Part shown: in pieces, positions 18,210 through 27,695 of the stretch | Layout: each line of letters opens with the position of its first letter | How positions within the stretch are numbered: the first letter of the stretch is position 1 | Assembly (NCBI GenBank): GCA_037974335.1 | Contig: CM075756.1 | Coordinates: forward strand, 8,824,494-8,854,493 | Origin: Prionace glauca | Taxonomy: Eukaryota; Chordata; Chondrichthyes; Carcharhiniformes; Carcharhinidae | Direction of reading: 5' to 3' | DNA: 30,000 bases | Translations under genes and position numbers: made by a program | The notes under the pieces: model-generated | Seen by the model: only the letters and a program-made list of their open reading frames with translations | Told to the model about the DNA's origin: nothing | Databases searched by the model: none

Positions 18210-18850
18210 CTAGCTTCAGGTTTCTAGGTGACCAGAGCAATAACCACCTGTCCTGGTTCCCCCCCCCATGCCGACACTATAGTTAAGAAAGCCCCACCAA
18301 CACCTCTACTTTCTCAGAAGGCTAAGGAAATTCGGCATGTCCGCTACGACTCTCACCAACTTTTACAGATGCACCATAGAAAGCATTCTTTCTGGTTGTA
18401 TCACAGTTCGGTCTGGGCTCCTGCTCTGCCCAAGACCGCAAGGAACTACAAAAGGTGGTGAATGTAGCCCAATCCATCACACAAACCAGCCTCCCATCCA
18501 TTGACTCTGTCTACACTTCCCGCTGCCTCAGGAAAAGCAGCCGGCATAATCAGAGACCCCACTCACCCCGGACACTCTCTCTTCCATCGGGAAAAGGATA
18601 CAAAAGTCTGAGGTCCCGTACCGACCAACTCAAGAACAGCTTCTTCCCTGCTGCCCATCAGACTTCTGAATGGAGCTGCCTCGCATTAAGTTGATCTTTC
18701 TCTACACCCTCGCTATGACTGTAACACTACATTCTGCACTCTCTCCTTTCCTTCTCTATGAACGGTATGCTTTGTCTGTATAGCGCGCGAGAAACAATAC
18801 TTTTCACTGTGTGTTAATACAATCGACAATAATAAATCAAATCAAACCAA
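18210..18850 (+). mobile_element. L2/Rex1-like LINE 3' fragment
   Basis: Same family as 14625-15500, starting at gcttcaggtttctaggtgac. It contains atcacacaaaccagcctccc and ccatccattgactctgtcta, and ends in acaataataaatcaaatcaa. Compared with 14625 it has lost several short blocks but has the same end, so it is an independent copy. Confidence 0.88.
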
Positions 18851-18884
18851 AGGCCCAAAAACTGTGGTGATTTGGCGACTGGCG

Positions 18885-19215
18885 GGGGGGCTGCGGTAGC
18901 ACAGTGGGTTAGCACTGCTGCTTCACAGCTCCAGGGACCTGGGTTCGATTCCCGGCTCGGGTCACTGTCTGTGTGTGGAGTTTGCACATTCTCCCCGTGT
19001 CTGCGTGGGTTTCCTCCCACAGTCCAAAGATGTGCGGGTTAGGTGGATTGGCCATGCTAAAAAATTGCCCCTTAGTGTCCAGGGATGTGTAGGTTAGAGG
19101 GATTAGTGGGTAAATGTGTAGGGATATGGGGGCAGGGCCTGGGTGGGATTGTAGTCAGTGCAGACTCGATGGGCCGAAGGGCCTCTTTCTGCACTGTAGG
19201 GTTCTGTGACTCAGT
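18885..19215 (+). mobile_element. tRNA-headed V-SINE, single 52-bp segment
   Basis: Head ggtagcacagtgggttagca and gggttcgattcccgg (about 18942), core at 18965-19025, one ccaaagatgt box (19024) and then ccagggatgtgtagg, tail gatgggccgaagggcctctt and gggttctgtgact. The two box-like ends flank one 52-bp segment, as in 16466-16819. Confidence 0.9.
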
Positions 19216-19249
19216 TGTCTCATTTCTCCACCTATCCTGGGAGATCCCA

Positions 19250-19345
19250 CCCAGGAAATTGGGGCAGGAGTAGGCCATTCAGGCCCTCTAGCTTGCTCCT
19301 CTGTGCGATCCTATCCCGGCTGATCTTAGATTCCAACTCTCGTTC
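19250..19345 (-). mobile_element. LINE 3'-end fragment
   Basis: ggggcaggagtaggccattc and ccggctgatcttagattcc are the complement of the common LINE terminus. It is short and truncated. Confidence 0.6.
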
Positions 19346-19439
19346 TCCCCGCCCTCCTTCCCCAAATCCCCCCCCCCAATTCCACAAGGGATTGGAACCC
19401 CGTCTATCCGGACCTCAGGCAGAGGCTCACCCTTCCTGA

Positions 19440-19750
19440 GGTAGTGTGTCAGCTACAGACTATTCATTCAGAAACTCAGCTAATGTTCTGGGGGACCGTG
19501 GGTTCGAATCCCCCCACGGTGGAACTTGAATTCAATAAAAAAAATTTGGAATCAACTGATGGCCGTTGTCGGAAAAACCCATCTGGTTCACTAATGTCCC
19601 CTTTAGGGAAGGAAATCTGCTGTCCTTACCCCGGTCTGGCCTACACAGCCACAGCCAATGGGGTTGACTCTCAACTGCCCCTCCAAGGGCAACTCGGGAT
19701 GGGCAATAAATGCTGGGCCCAGCCAATGGGGCCCATGTCTCACGAATGAC
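19440..19750 (+). mobile_element. tRNA-headed SINE family 2, head decayed
   Basis: The anticodon-arm part is diverged (actattcattcagaaactc). Box B remains (gggttcgaatccccc, about 19499). The body (catctggttcactaatgtcc, gggatgggcaataaatgctg) is well kept to about 19750. Confidence 0.85.
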
Positions 19751-20010
19751 ACAGAAATGGGGCCCGCATTGAGGTAGCGCCTGCCACATCCTGAAGTCAA
19801 CCCCAGCGAGCTGGACAGCCAGTGAAAACGGTGGGGTGGACACACTCCGTGCGGCAGACGCGCACAGCAAGATTCCACAAAGAGCAGCGAGATCGGCTGA
19901 GCTGTCGGGGGTGAAATTACTCTGCCCGAATTTTTGGACCAAGTTACCTTGGGGTCACCTTGCGCGTCTCCGAGCCCAGTTTTGATAGTCACTGGGGTCA
20001 GGAAAGGGAA
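19751..20010. repeat. Dispersed repeat, related to 22400-22530
   Basis: From about 19880 the sequence gcagcgagatcggctgagct and ggggtcaccttgcgcgtctc corresponds to 22397-22525, with the same spacing. The upstream part includes cacagcaagattccacaaag, of the 12415 family. No gene seen. A G-rich run follows at 20015-20047. Confidence 0.65.
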
Positions 20011-20084
20011 CATTGGTGGGGGGAGGGGGGTGCGGGGGGGGGGGGGAGCTACGAAATGGCAGGAGTATTAAAGTATGTGTCTTG

Positions 20085-20690
20085 ATAGAGTGGGATAGAA
20101 ACATAGAAGCTACAAGTAGGCCATTTGGCCCTTCGAGCCTACTCCAGCATTCATTCTGATCATGGCTGATCATCGATCCCCCCCCCTCCCCTTCCCCCCT
20201 ATTTCCCTTGATCCCTTCAGCCCCAAGAGCTAGATCTAATTCCTTCTTGAAATCACACAACATTTTGGCCTCAACTACTTTCTGCGGGAGTGAATTTCAC
20301 CACCCTCTGGGTGAAGAAATTTCTCCTCACCTCAGTCCTAAAAGGTTTACCCCCCACTTATCCTCAAACTCTGACCCCCTGAGTTCTGGGCTCCCCCCAC
20401 CATCGGGAACATTCTTTCCGAATCTATCCTGTCTAACCCTGTTAGAATTTTATAGGTTTCTATGAGATCCCCTCTCGCTCTTCCAAACTCCAGTGAATAT
20501 CATCCGAACCCACTCAGTCTCTCCCTCATGTGACAGACCCGCTACCCCAGGAATCAGCCTGGTAAACCTTCTCCGTACTCCCTCTATAGCAAGGACATCC
20601 TTCCTCAGATAAGGAGGCCAAAACTGCTCCTAATACTCCAGATGTGGCCTCACCGACGCCCCTGTACAGTTGCTGCAAAACATCCCTATA
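20085..20690 (-). mobile_element. CR1-type LINE, 5'-truncated, about 0.6 kb
   Basis: On the minus strand it contains the ORF2 C-terminal remnant (ttatctgaggaaggatgtcc, then ggtttaccaggctgattcct) and runs to the 3' end at about 20095 (ctacttgtagcttctatgtt). It is close to 12890-13275 and 27845-28225. Confidence 0.88.
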
Positions 20691-20744
20691 CTCAGGTTGT
20701 TGGATACCAGAGGTTGCGTTCTTGCTGCTCTCCTTTCCTCAGGG

Positions 20745-20830
20745 TGACGGAGCCTCAGAAATACTTCACTGGCCCGAAAGCACTTGGGGAGGGAACACGA
20801 CGGCGAAAGGCGCTATATAAATGCTTTCCC
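20745..20830 (+). repeat. Dispersed repeat ending in ggcgctatataaatgc
   Basis: cagaaatacttcactggccc and aaaggcgctatataaatgct are the plus-oriented form of the pieces at 9041 and 15645. It is a fragment of about 85 bp. Confidence 0.6.
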
Positions 20831-21203
20831 CATGAGCCAAAATGGGAAGGGCAGAGAGAGTGGTTGGGAAGCTCACTGTCGCCACCCAGTGCCGAGGCTG
20901 AATCACTGCAGTCACATGGCGGACCAGGTTGGCGAAACAGTCAAGAGAGAAGTCCTGGGGGCCGGGGAGGCTGGAAAATCTCCACCTGAGGTCAACGGAC
21001 TCTTTGGATGGTCCATTCCACCCCACCCCCCCCCGCTCGCTGCGACTCAGGCCGGTCTCTGCCCAGACCATCTCAATGCGTTCCGTACAATCACCAACTC
21101 TGGAGTACAGAGATGCTTGTTGTGTGGGCAAAATGGCAGGCAATCTCCGCACAGCACGATCCCACTGTGAGGACATGGACAATACCCAGTGGGTGTCATT
21201 ATC
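20831..21203. other. No gene established
   Basis: Frames are open on both strands but there is no supported splice pair or family. It contains a C run near 21022-21033. It may be single-copy intron. Confidence 0.4.
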
Positions 21204-21454
21204 TTAGAATCACTCAGAGAATCCGGACAGTGAAGAAAGAGGCCATTCAGCCCATCGAGCCTGCACCAACAACAATCCCACCCGGGTCCTATCCCCATAT
21301 CGCCACATATAACAAAGAACAACACAGCACGGGAAACAGGCCCTTCGGCCCAACGAGCCCGCGCCGCCATCTTAACAATGTGTTTTTCCTCTTCCGCCCT
21401 TGACCCGTGTCCATGCCTATGGTACCCCCATTGGAAACCAGATTAAGGGGAGAA
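21204..21454 (-). mobile_element. Two nested SINE/LINE 3' ends
   Basis: 21204-21310 is the second V-SINE tail type on the minus strand (aagaaagaggccattcagcc, caatcccacccgggtcctat). 21310-21370 is another 3' terminus (agcacgggaaacaggccctt). The remaining part to 21454 is unassigned. Confidence 0.6.
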
Positions 21455-21648
21455 TAATTTAGGGACAATTCGTTACACCAATCAGCCTAAGAGCACATCT
21501 TTGGGGGTGTGGGAGGAAACCGGAGCACCCGGAGGAAACCCACGCAAGCACGGGGAGAATGTGTAAACTCCCACAGACACCGGCCCAATTCCATGTATCT
21601 GCACAGCAAACAGTGATAGTCACTGAGCTGTTGTGTTGCCCATCAGCT
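21455..21648 (-). mobile_element. V-SINE subfamily with an unusual head, second copy
   Basis: Minus-strand head caacagctcagtgactatca then ctgtgcagatacatggaatt, followed by the core with tgcttgcgtgggtttcctcc. It matches 6460-6700 end to end. No box A or B. The 52-bp orphan array abuts its 5' end. Confidence 0.78.
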
Positions 21649-22399
21649 GACACTAAGGGACAATTTAGCATGGCCAATCCATCTAACCTGCACATCTTTG
21701 GACACTAAGGGATAATTTAGCATGGCCAATCCACCTAACCTACACATCTTTGGACACTAAGGGACAATTTAGCATGGCCAATCCATCTAACCTACACATC
21801 TTTGGACACTAAGGGGCAATTTAGCATGGCCAATCCACCTAACCTACACATCTTTGGACACTAAGGGGCAATTTAGCATGGCCAATCCACCTAACCTACA
21901 CATCTTTGGACACTAAGGGGCAATTTAGCATGGCCAATCCCCCTAACCTACACATCTTTGGACACTAAGGGGCAATTTAGCATGGCCAATCCATCTAACC
22001 TACACATCTTTGGACACTAAGGGACAATTTAGCATGGCCAATCCATCTAACCTACACATCTTTGGACACTAAGGGACAATTTAGCATGGCCAATCCATCT
22101 AACCTACACATCTTTGGACACTAAGGGGCAATTTAGCATGGCCAATCCACCTAACCTACACATCTTTGGACACTAAGGGACAATTTAGCATGGCCAATCC
22201 ATCTAACCTACACATCTTTGGACACTAAGGGGCAATTTAGCATGGCCAATCCCCCTAACCTTCACATCTTAGGACACTAAGGGACAATTTAGCATGGCCA
22301 ATCCACCTAAACTACACATCTTTGGACACTAAGGGACAATTTAGCATGGCCAATCCACCTAACCTACACATCTTTGGACACTAAGGGACAATTTAGCAA
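21648..22399 (-). repeat. Free-standing 52-bp tandem array, 14 boxes
   Basis: The cacatctttgg box repeats from 21691 to 22367, exactly thirteen steps of 52 bp. The right side has no SINE core or tail: the array stops mid-unit at aatttagca, followed directly by the dispersed repeat at 22400. The left side touches the 5' end of a different V-SINE subfamily, not the core end that other arrays join. Units carry gggacaa and ccatct variants not common in the other arrays. Confidence 0.95.
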
Positions 22400-22530
22400 C
22401 GAGATCAGTTAAGCTGTTAAGGGTGAAATTATCCCACCCGAATGCTTGGGCCAAGTTGCGGGTCACCTTATGTGTCTCCAAATCCTAGTTTTGATCATCA
22501 CCGGGCTACAGTGTCCTGGAATCAGGAAAG
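22400..22530. repeat. Dispersed repeat, pair of 19880-20010
   Basis: cgagatcagttaagctgtta, ggtgaaattatcccacccga and gttttgatcatcaccggg follow the order of the first copy. It begins exactly at the end of the 52-bp array. Confidence 0.7.
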
Positions 22531-22623
22531 GCGTGGGGGGCTGGGGGGAAGAGGGGGTGCAGGTACGAATCCGAGCTTCCCCCTGACGGGATAACCCCTG
22601 AAAGGAGATGTACGGATCCTCAC

Positions 22624-22721
22624 TCTGGTTCAGTCTGTGTTTCAGTTCTTCCAGCTCCTCCGTCAAACTCTGAATTTCCTCCCGTAACTCTGCGTTCCTG
22701 ATGTTCGCTTCCATTAGTAAC
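22624..22721 (-). CDS. Candidate internal exon (98 bp), coiled coil
   Basis: Minus strand: a strong acceptor (ctctctctctcttctccag) and donor AGA then gtgagg. In phase with the previous exon it reads LLMEANIRN then AELREEIQSLTEELEELK and HRLNQ, with hydrophobic residues spaced three and four apart, a good coiled coil. It ends in phase 1. Base composition differs from the repeats around it. The family is not identified; coiled coils are not diagnostic. Confidence 0.6.
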
Positions 22722-22848
22722 CTGGAGAAGAGAGAGAGAGTTTGAGCGAGGGGCGGAGGGTTAGCAAGGTGGGGAGGGACCAGAACGACGGAGGCTGAAC
22801 TGGGGACCTGTCCGGACAAACAAATCGCTGCCTTTGCTGGAAGCCGGA

Positions 22849-22970
22849 CAGAAAATGCTGGAAAATCCCAGTAGGTCAGGCAGCATCCGCCGGGGTAAGA
22901 ATCGCACTCCAGATCCGGGACGTTAACTCTGGCCCTCTCTCCGCGACCCCTCTTTTTCCAGCATTTTCTG
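22849..22970. repeat. 122-bp fold-back element with 17-bp inverted ends
   Basis: cagaaaatgctggaaaa (22849-22865) and ttttccagcattttctg (22954-22970) are perfect reverse complements. Inside, gtcaggcagcatccgccg and gacgttaactctggccctct are typical of a common elasmobranch repeat. It could be a small non-autonomous DNA element or an inverted pair of halves of one repeat. No clear target duplication seen. Confidence 0.75.
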
Positions 22971-22992
22971 TTCGGATCGAAGGACACTCGGA

Positions 22993-23038
22993 ACGGGGTT
23001 GGGGGGGGGGGGTTGGGGGAGGGGGGGGGAGGTGGGGT
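22993..23038 (+). repeat. G-rich low-complexity run
   Basis: Long G tracts separated by single T or A. Potential G-quadruplex on the plus strand. Confidence 0.85.
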
Positions 23039-23089
23039 ATCTACGCTCATTTATCCTTTCAGGGGTCGTGGGACACAGTGAGCACGTGA

Positions 23090-23205
23090 CATTTATCGAT
23101 TAGCCGGGTAAACGGGTGGAGATACGGGAATAGGGCCTGGGTGGGATCGTGGTGGATGCAGGCTCGATGGGCCGAACGACCTCCTTCTGCACTGCAGGGC
23201 ATTCC
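23090..23205 (+). mobile_element. V-SINE tail fragment
   Basis: gattagccgggtaaacgggt then gatgggccgaacgacctcct is the second tail type without core or head (5'-truncated). Confidence 0.7.
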
Positions 23206-23214
23206 ATATGAATT

Positions 23215-23560
23215 ATTACCCATCCCTAATTGCCCCTTGAACTGAGTGTCTCGCTCAAGAGGGCAGTTAAGAGTCAATCCCATTGCTCTGGAGTCACATG
23301 TAGGCCAGACCGGGTAAGGACGGCAGATTTCCTTCCCTGAAGGGGACAGTAGTGAACGAGAAGGGGTTTTCCCGACAATCGATGATAGTTTCACATTCGC
23401 CGTTACCGAGCCTAGCTTTCATCTCCCGATTTTATTTACCGAGTTTAAGTTTCACCGGCTGCCGGGGTGGGGCTGGAACACATTATCCCCCAGAGCCGGG
23501 GGCTCTGGATTACTAACCCAGTGACAATATCACTATGTCACTATCTCCTCCGCGGTAGGG
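23215..23560 (-). mobile_element. SINE of family 2 type, reversed, nearly complete
   Basis: The body on the minus strand runs from attacccatccctaattgcc (3' side) through ggccagaccgggtaaggacg to a decayed tRNA head near 23500-23560 (ggattactaacccagtgaca). It is about 345 bp. Confidence 0.82.
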
Positions 23561-23749
23561 ATTTGGGGTACAGTAGCTAACAGATAAGTGGCAAATGTTG
23601 ACCCTAATCTGGTGAGCAGGTTAGAATACAGGAATGGAATGTGCTGCGTGCGTACAGGGAGCTTGGGGTACAGTATGTACCAAGTTTGTGTATTTGGAGT
23701 AGAGTATATGCCATGTGTAGAATATACAAAGATTGTGTATTTGGGAAAC
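23561..23749. repeat. Degenerate leader of the 31-bp array
   Basis: Irregular repeats of acagtatgtacc, tgtgtatttgga and gtagagtatatgcc resemble the array unit but with variable spacing. They may be the ancestral or decayed flank. Confidence 0.5.
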
Positions 23750-25082
23750 AGTATACACCACATTCCGATACTAGAGGCCGAGTATACACCACATTCAGAT
23801 ATTAGAGGTCAAGTATACACCACATTCAGATACTAGAGGTCGAGTATACACCACATTCAGATACTAGAGGTCGAGTATACACCACATTCGGGTATTAGAG
23901 ATCGACTATACACCATATTCAGGTATGAGAGATCGAGTATACACCACATTCGGATATTAGAGGTCGAGTATACTCCACATTCAGATATTAGAGGTCGAGT
24001 ATACACCACATTCGGATATTAGAGGTCGAGTATACACCACATTCAGATTTTAGATGTCGAGTATACACCACATTCGGATATTAGAGGTCGAGTATACTCC
24101 ACATTCAGATATTAGAGGTCGAGTATACACCACATTCGGATATTAGAGGTCGAGTATACACCACATTCGGATATTAGAGGTCGAGTATACACCACATTCA
24201 GATATTAGAGGTCGAGTATACACCACATTCAGATTTTAGATGTCGAGTATACACCACATTCGGATATTAGAGGTCGAGTATACTCCACATTCAGATATTA
24301 GAGGTCGAGTATACACCACATTCGGATATTAGAGGTCGAGTATACACCACATTCGGATATTAGATGTCGAGTATACACCACATTCGGATATTAGAGGTCG
24401 AGTATACTCCACATTCAGATATTAGAGGTCGAGTATACACCACATTCGGATATTAGAGGTCGAGTATACACCACATTCGGATATTAGAGGTCGAGTATAC
24501 ACCACATTCAGATATTAGAGGTCGAGTATACACCACATTCAGATTTTAGATGTCGAGTATACACCACATTCGGATATTAGAGGTCGAGTATACTCCACAT
24601 TCAGATATTAGAGGTCGAGTATACACCACATTCGGATATTAGAGGTCGAGTATACACCACATTCGGATATTAGAGGCCGAGTATACACCGCATTCGGATA
24701 TTAGAGGTCGAGTATACTCCACATTCAGAGATAAGAGGTCGAGTATACACCACATTCGGGTATTAGAGGTTGAGTATACACCACATTCGGGTATTAGAGG
24801 TCGAGTATACACCACATTCGGGTATTAGAGGTCGGGTATACACCACATTCAGATATTAGAGAGCGATTATATACCACATTTGGGTATTAGAGGTCGAGTA
24901 TACACCACATTCGGATATTAGAGGTCGAGTATACTCCACATTCAGATATTAGAGGCCGAGTATACACCACATTCGGGTATTAGAGGTCGAGTATACTCCA
25001 CATTCGGATATTAGAGGTCGAGTATACACCACATTTGGGTATTAGAGGTCGAGTATACACCACATTCGGGTATTTGGGTCTT
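23750..25082. repeat. 31-bp satellite, 43 units, no length changes
   Basis: The agtatacac-type box recurs from 23750 to 25052, 1302 bp, exactly 42 steps of 31 bp. A unit is agtatacaccacattcggat plus attagaggtcg. Variants (tactcc for tacacc; agattttagatg at about 24044, 24230 and 24540) recur at multiples of the unit, 186 bp (6 units) and 310 bp (10 units), showing block duplication. Each unit has about two CpG and one palindrome gtatac. It lies in the putative intron between 25396 and 22721. Confidence 0.97.
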
Positions 25083-25380
25083 GGTATATATTGGTTTAGG
25101 GTACCGTACATCCTCTAATTAATAGGAATGTGTAAGTTGCACACAAAAAGGTGTACCGTAATACCACAATAAGAGAGCAGTTACTGTAAATAACCTAATA
25201 GGAGAATATCTAATGTGGCTGAATATTCTATAACAGGACAAGTATATACTGTATTAGGAGAAATATATATACAGTATATTACCGTATATACTGTATTAGG
25301 AGAGAAAAAAACTGAAAATTGCTGTAAGTATTATAATAGGAGGGCACATTGATTTACTGTCTGTCCTGTCATTGCAGGGC
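25083..25380. other. AT-rich flank, no gene
   Basis: Contains tatatactgtattaggag twice (about 25245 and 25287) and other echoes of the array. There are no exon signals apart from the donor side of the next exon. Confidence 0.5.
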
Positions 25381-25395
25381 ACAAAGCTCTCCTAC

Positions 25396-25535
25396 CTTTC
25401 CGTGGTGACGTTAGCAAGCTTCGCTTTTAGGAGCTCATCTTCGACTGTCCCTGGCCCCTGATTCGCTGACTGTGCCTCGCAGGAGGTGACTGTGTCCACT
25501 TCGGGGGCACCAGGCAGTTGCTGCATTGGACCCCC
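25396..25535 (-). CDS. Candidate internal exon (140 bp)
   Basis: Minus strand: acceptor gtctcctcctcacag, donor AAAG then gtaggag. In phase 0 it reads GGPMQQLPGAPEVDTVTSCE, then AQSANQGPGTVEDELLKAK and LANVTTE, and ends in phase 2, completing an Arg codon with the next exon. The first part is a low-complexity linker and the end starts the coiled coil continued at 22721. Repeats flank it on both sides but not inside. Confidence 0.55.
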
Positions 25536-25904
25536 CTGTGAGGAGGAGACAGTGTTAGCCATGGCCCTGTTGGGTGGGGGTGGGGAGGGCGGGGGGATAC
25601 ACAGGCAGCTTCAACCATCCCACCCACTTCCATCGACTGCATCCAACCTCGCTGCCTCTCTACAAACTCTCCACGGACACGAGCTCTGGAGTTGGGAGAG
25701 CTGGAATGGTCATTTTCAGCCCCCACCACCTCGTCCCCCTCCCCCGATTGCCCCACCCCCCTCCCAATCACCAACCCCCCCCCCCCACCAATGACACAAT
25801 TGAGTCTCAGAGCAGGGTTGCAATTACACTGGTCATGCTGCAGGTGGCGCTGCAACCCCATCACAACAACAACTTGCCGCCAACCAATTGGGGATGACTT
25901 TTTA
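25536..25904. other. No gene seen; C-rich in part
   Basis: C runs lie near 25735-25795 and a G-rich patch near 25570-25600. Frames on both strands here are low-complexity. Confidence 0.4.
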
Positions 25905-26207
25905 TTACTTACTCATCGGTGTCACAAGTAAGGCTGACATTAACACCGCAATGAAGTTACTGTGAAAATCCCCCTAGTCGCCACACCCCTGCACCTGTTC
26001 GGGTAACACCGAGGGAGAATTTAGCTCGGCCAATGCACCCTAACCCGCGTGTCTTTTGGACTGTGGGAGGAAACCGGAGCACCCGGAGGAAACCCACGCA
26101 GACACGGGGAGAATGTGCAGCCTGTGTACAGACAGTGACCCGAGCTGGGAATTGAACCTGGGTCCCTGGTGCTGTGAGGTAGCAGTGCTAACCGCTGTGC
26201 TACCCCA
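25905..26207 (-). mobile_element. tRNA-headed V-SINE, unexpanded
   Basis: A complete reversed copy with tail (ctgacattaacaccgcaatg) at 25930-25960, one box segment, core at about 26055-26120 and head with gaattgaacctgggtccc near 26150. About 300 bp. Confidence 0.9.
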
Positions 26208-26332
26208 GGCAAACATTTGCAGGAAGGGGGGTGGGGAGTGGGGTGTGGTGGGGGGGGGGGGGAAAGGGGTGCAGTGCAGGTGAGGGTAGGAGAGTGGAAG
26301 GGGGTGGGGAATGGGGGGGGGGGAAACTATCC
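26208..26332 (+). repeat. G-rich spacer between two inverted SINEs
   Basis: Long G tracts with single A, T or C breaks. G-quadruplex potential is high. It forms the loop between the head-to-head SINEs. Confidence 0.8.
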
Positions 26333-26605
26333 AGCTGCATGGTGGTTGGCACTGCTGCCTCACGGAGCCAGGGACCCGGGTTCGATTCCCAGCTCAGGTC
26401 ACTGTCTGTGTGGAGTCTGCACATTCTCCCCGTGTCTGCGTGGGTTTCCTCCGGGTGCTCCGGATTCCTCCCACAGTCCGAAAGATGAGCTGGTTAGGGT
26501 GGATTGACCCAAACAGGCGCTGGAGTGTGGCAGCTAGGGGAATTTCACTGTAACTTCATTGCAGTGTTAATGTAAGCCTATTTGTGACGCTAATAAATAA
26601 AATAA
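26333..26605 (+). mobile_element. tRNA-headed V-SINE, unexpanded
   Basis: Head catggtggttggcactgctg and gggttcgattcccag (about 26380), core to cagtccgaaagatgagctgg, the variant single-copy segment, then the tail acttcattgcagtgttaatg to gctaataaataaaataatg. It is the best example of the first tail type. It lacks the 52-bp expansion. Confidence 0.92.
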
Positions 26606-26639
26606 TGTTGATAGCACACACTCACACTCACACGAGATC

Positions 26640-26935
26640 AATGGGGGGGGGGTTCACTGTCACTCTGTCTGAGACCAGTGAGGGGGGGGAAGGGGGGGTC
26701 CACTGTCACTCTGTCTGAGATCAGTGAGGGGGGGAAGGGGGGGGGTCCGCTGTCACTCTGTCTGTGATCAGCGAGGGGGGGAAGGGGGGGGGTCTGCTGT
26801 TACTCTGTCTGAGATCAGTGAGGGGGGGGAAGGGGGGGGTCCGCTGTCACTCTGTCTGAGATCAGTGAGGGGGGGGAAGGGGGGGGGTCCGCTGTCACTC
26901 TGTCTGAGATCAGTGAGGGGGGGGAAGGGGGCGTC
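26640..26935 (+). repeat. 46-48-bp minisatellite, six copies
   Basis: cactctgtctgaga-type boxes at about 26661, 26707, 26754, 26801, 26848 and 26896 sit between long G runs of slightly variable length, which explains the 46-48-bp spread. Potential G-quadruplexes. Confidence 0.93.
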
Positions 26936-27310
26936 AGGGGACCCCGATCGGTCTGGGTGGCAGTGGGGTTGGGTGGGTGGGGGGGGGGGATAAGGTGGTC
27001 AGTAATGTTGTGGGGGGTGGGGGCAATGTTTATGGGGCCGGGTTGGGGGGGGTGGGGGGGGCGGGGGAGGCATTATCCGGCCCGGGAGCGCAGTTGGAGG
27101 CTCCGATCGGATGATATCGGGGGGGTGGGGGGGCGTTAAGGCCCACTCTCAGGCTCTACAGCACGATTCGGAATCACTGATATTTGTTCAGGCAGAGTGC
27201 GTGTGGGGGTGTTGGGGGGGTGTGTGGGGGGCGGGTGGGGGGGGGGTGGTTGGGGGGGTGGGGGGGGGGCGGGTGGGGTGGGGGTGGTTGGGGGGGTGGG
27301 GGGGAGCCTG
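26936..27310 (+). repeat. G-rich low-complexity tract
   Basis: Dense GGGGT and GGGTGG runs, especially 26968-27075 and 27205-27305. One less repetitive island (about 27075-27205) contains gctctacagcacgattcgga. No gene is supported. Confidence 0.85.
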
Positions 27311-27417
27311 AGAACGGATCTAAAAGTCGGAACTGGACCAGTTCCAAGTCCGCCCAGAACTTAGAACCAAAATGGCGAACTAGCAGCCTCACAGCGAAAC
27401 ATGATTGGGCACAATGG

Positions 27418-27655
27418 GTTGCCAAGTGACGGGTCTGGGCCTACCCCCAAACCGGGGTTGCCAGGTGACGGGTCTGGGCCTACCCCCAAACCGGGGTTGC
27501 CAGGTGACGGGTCTGGGCCTACCCCCAAACCGGGGTTGCCAAGTGACGGGTCTGGGCCTACCCCCAAGCCGGGGTTGCCAGGTGACGGGTCTGGGCCTAC
27601 CCCCAAGCCGGGGTTGCCAGGTGACGGGTCTGGGCCTAACCCCAAGCCGGGGTTT
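27418..27655 (+). repeat. 39-bp tandem array, six copies
   Basis: gccaggtgacgggtctgggc starts at 27421, 27460, 27499, 27538, 27577 and 27616, exactly 39 bp apart. As 39 is 13 codons, both strands read open through the array (for example DGSGPTPKPGLPG on plus), but no start or splice context makes this coding, and a minus-strand frame from the adjacent exon meets a stop first. It starts about 40 bp into the intron after 27696. Confidence 0.95.
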
Positions 27656-27695
27656 AAAGGGGCAGTGCTCTAGATGTCCGCCCCCACCAGCTCAC

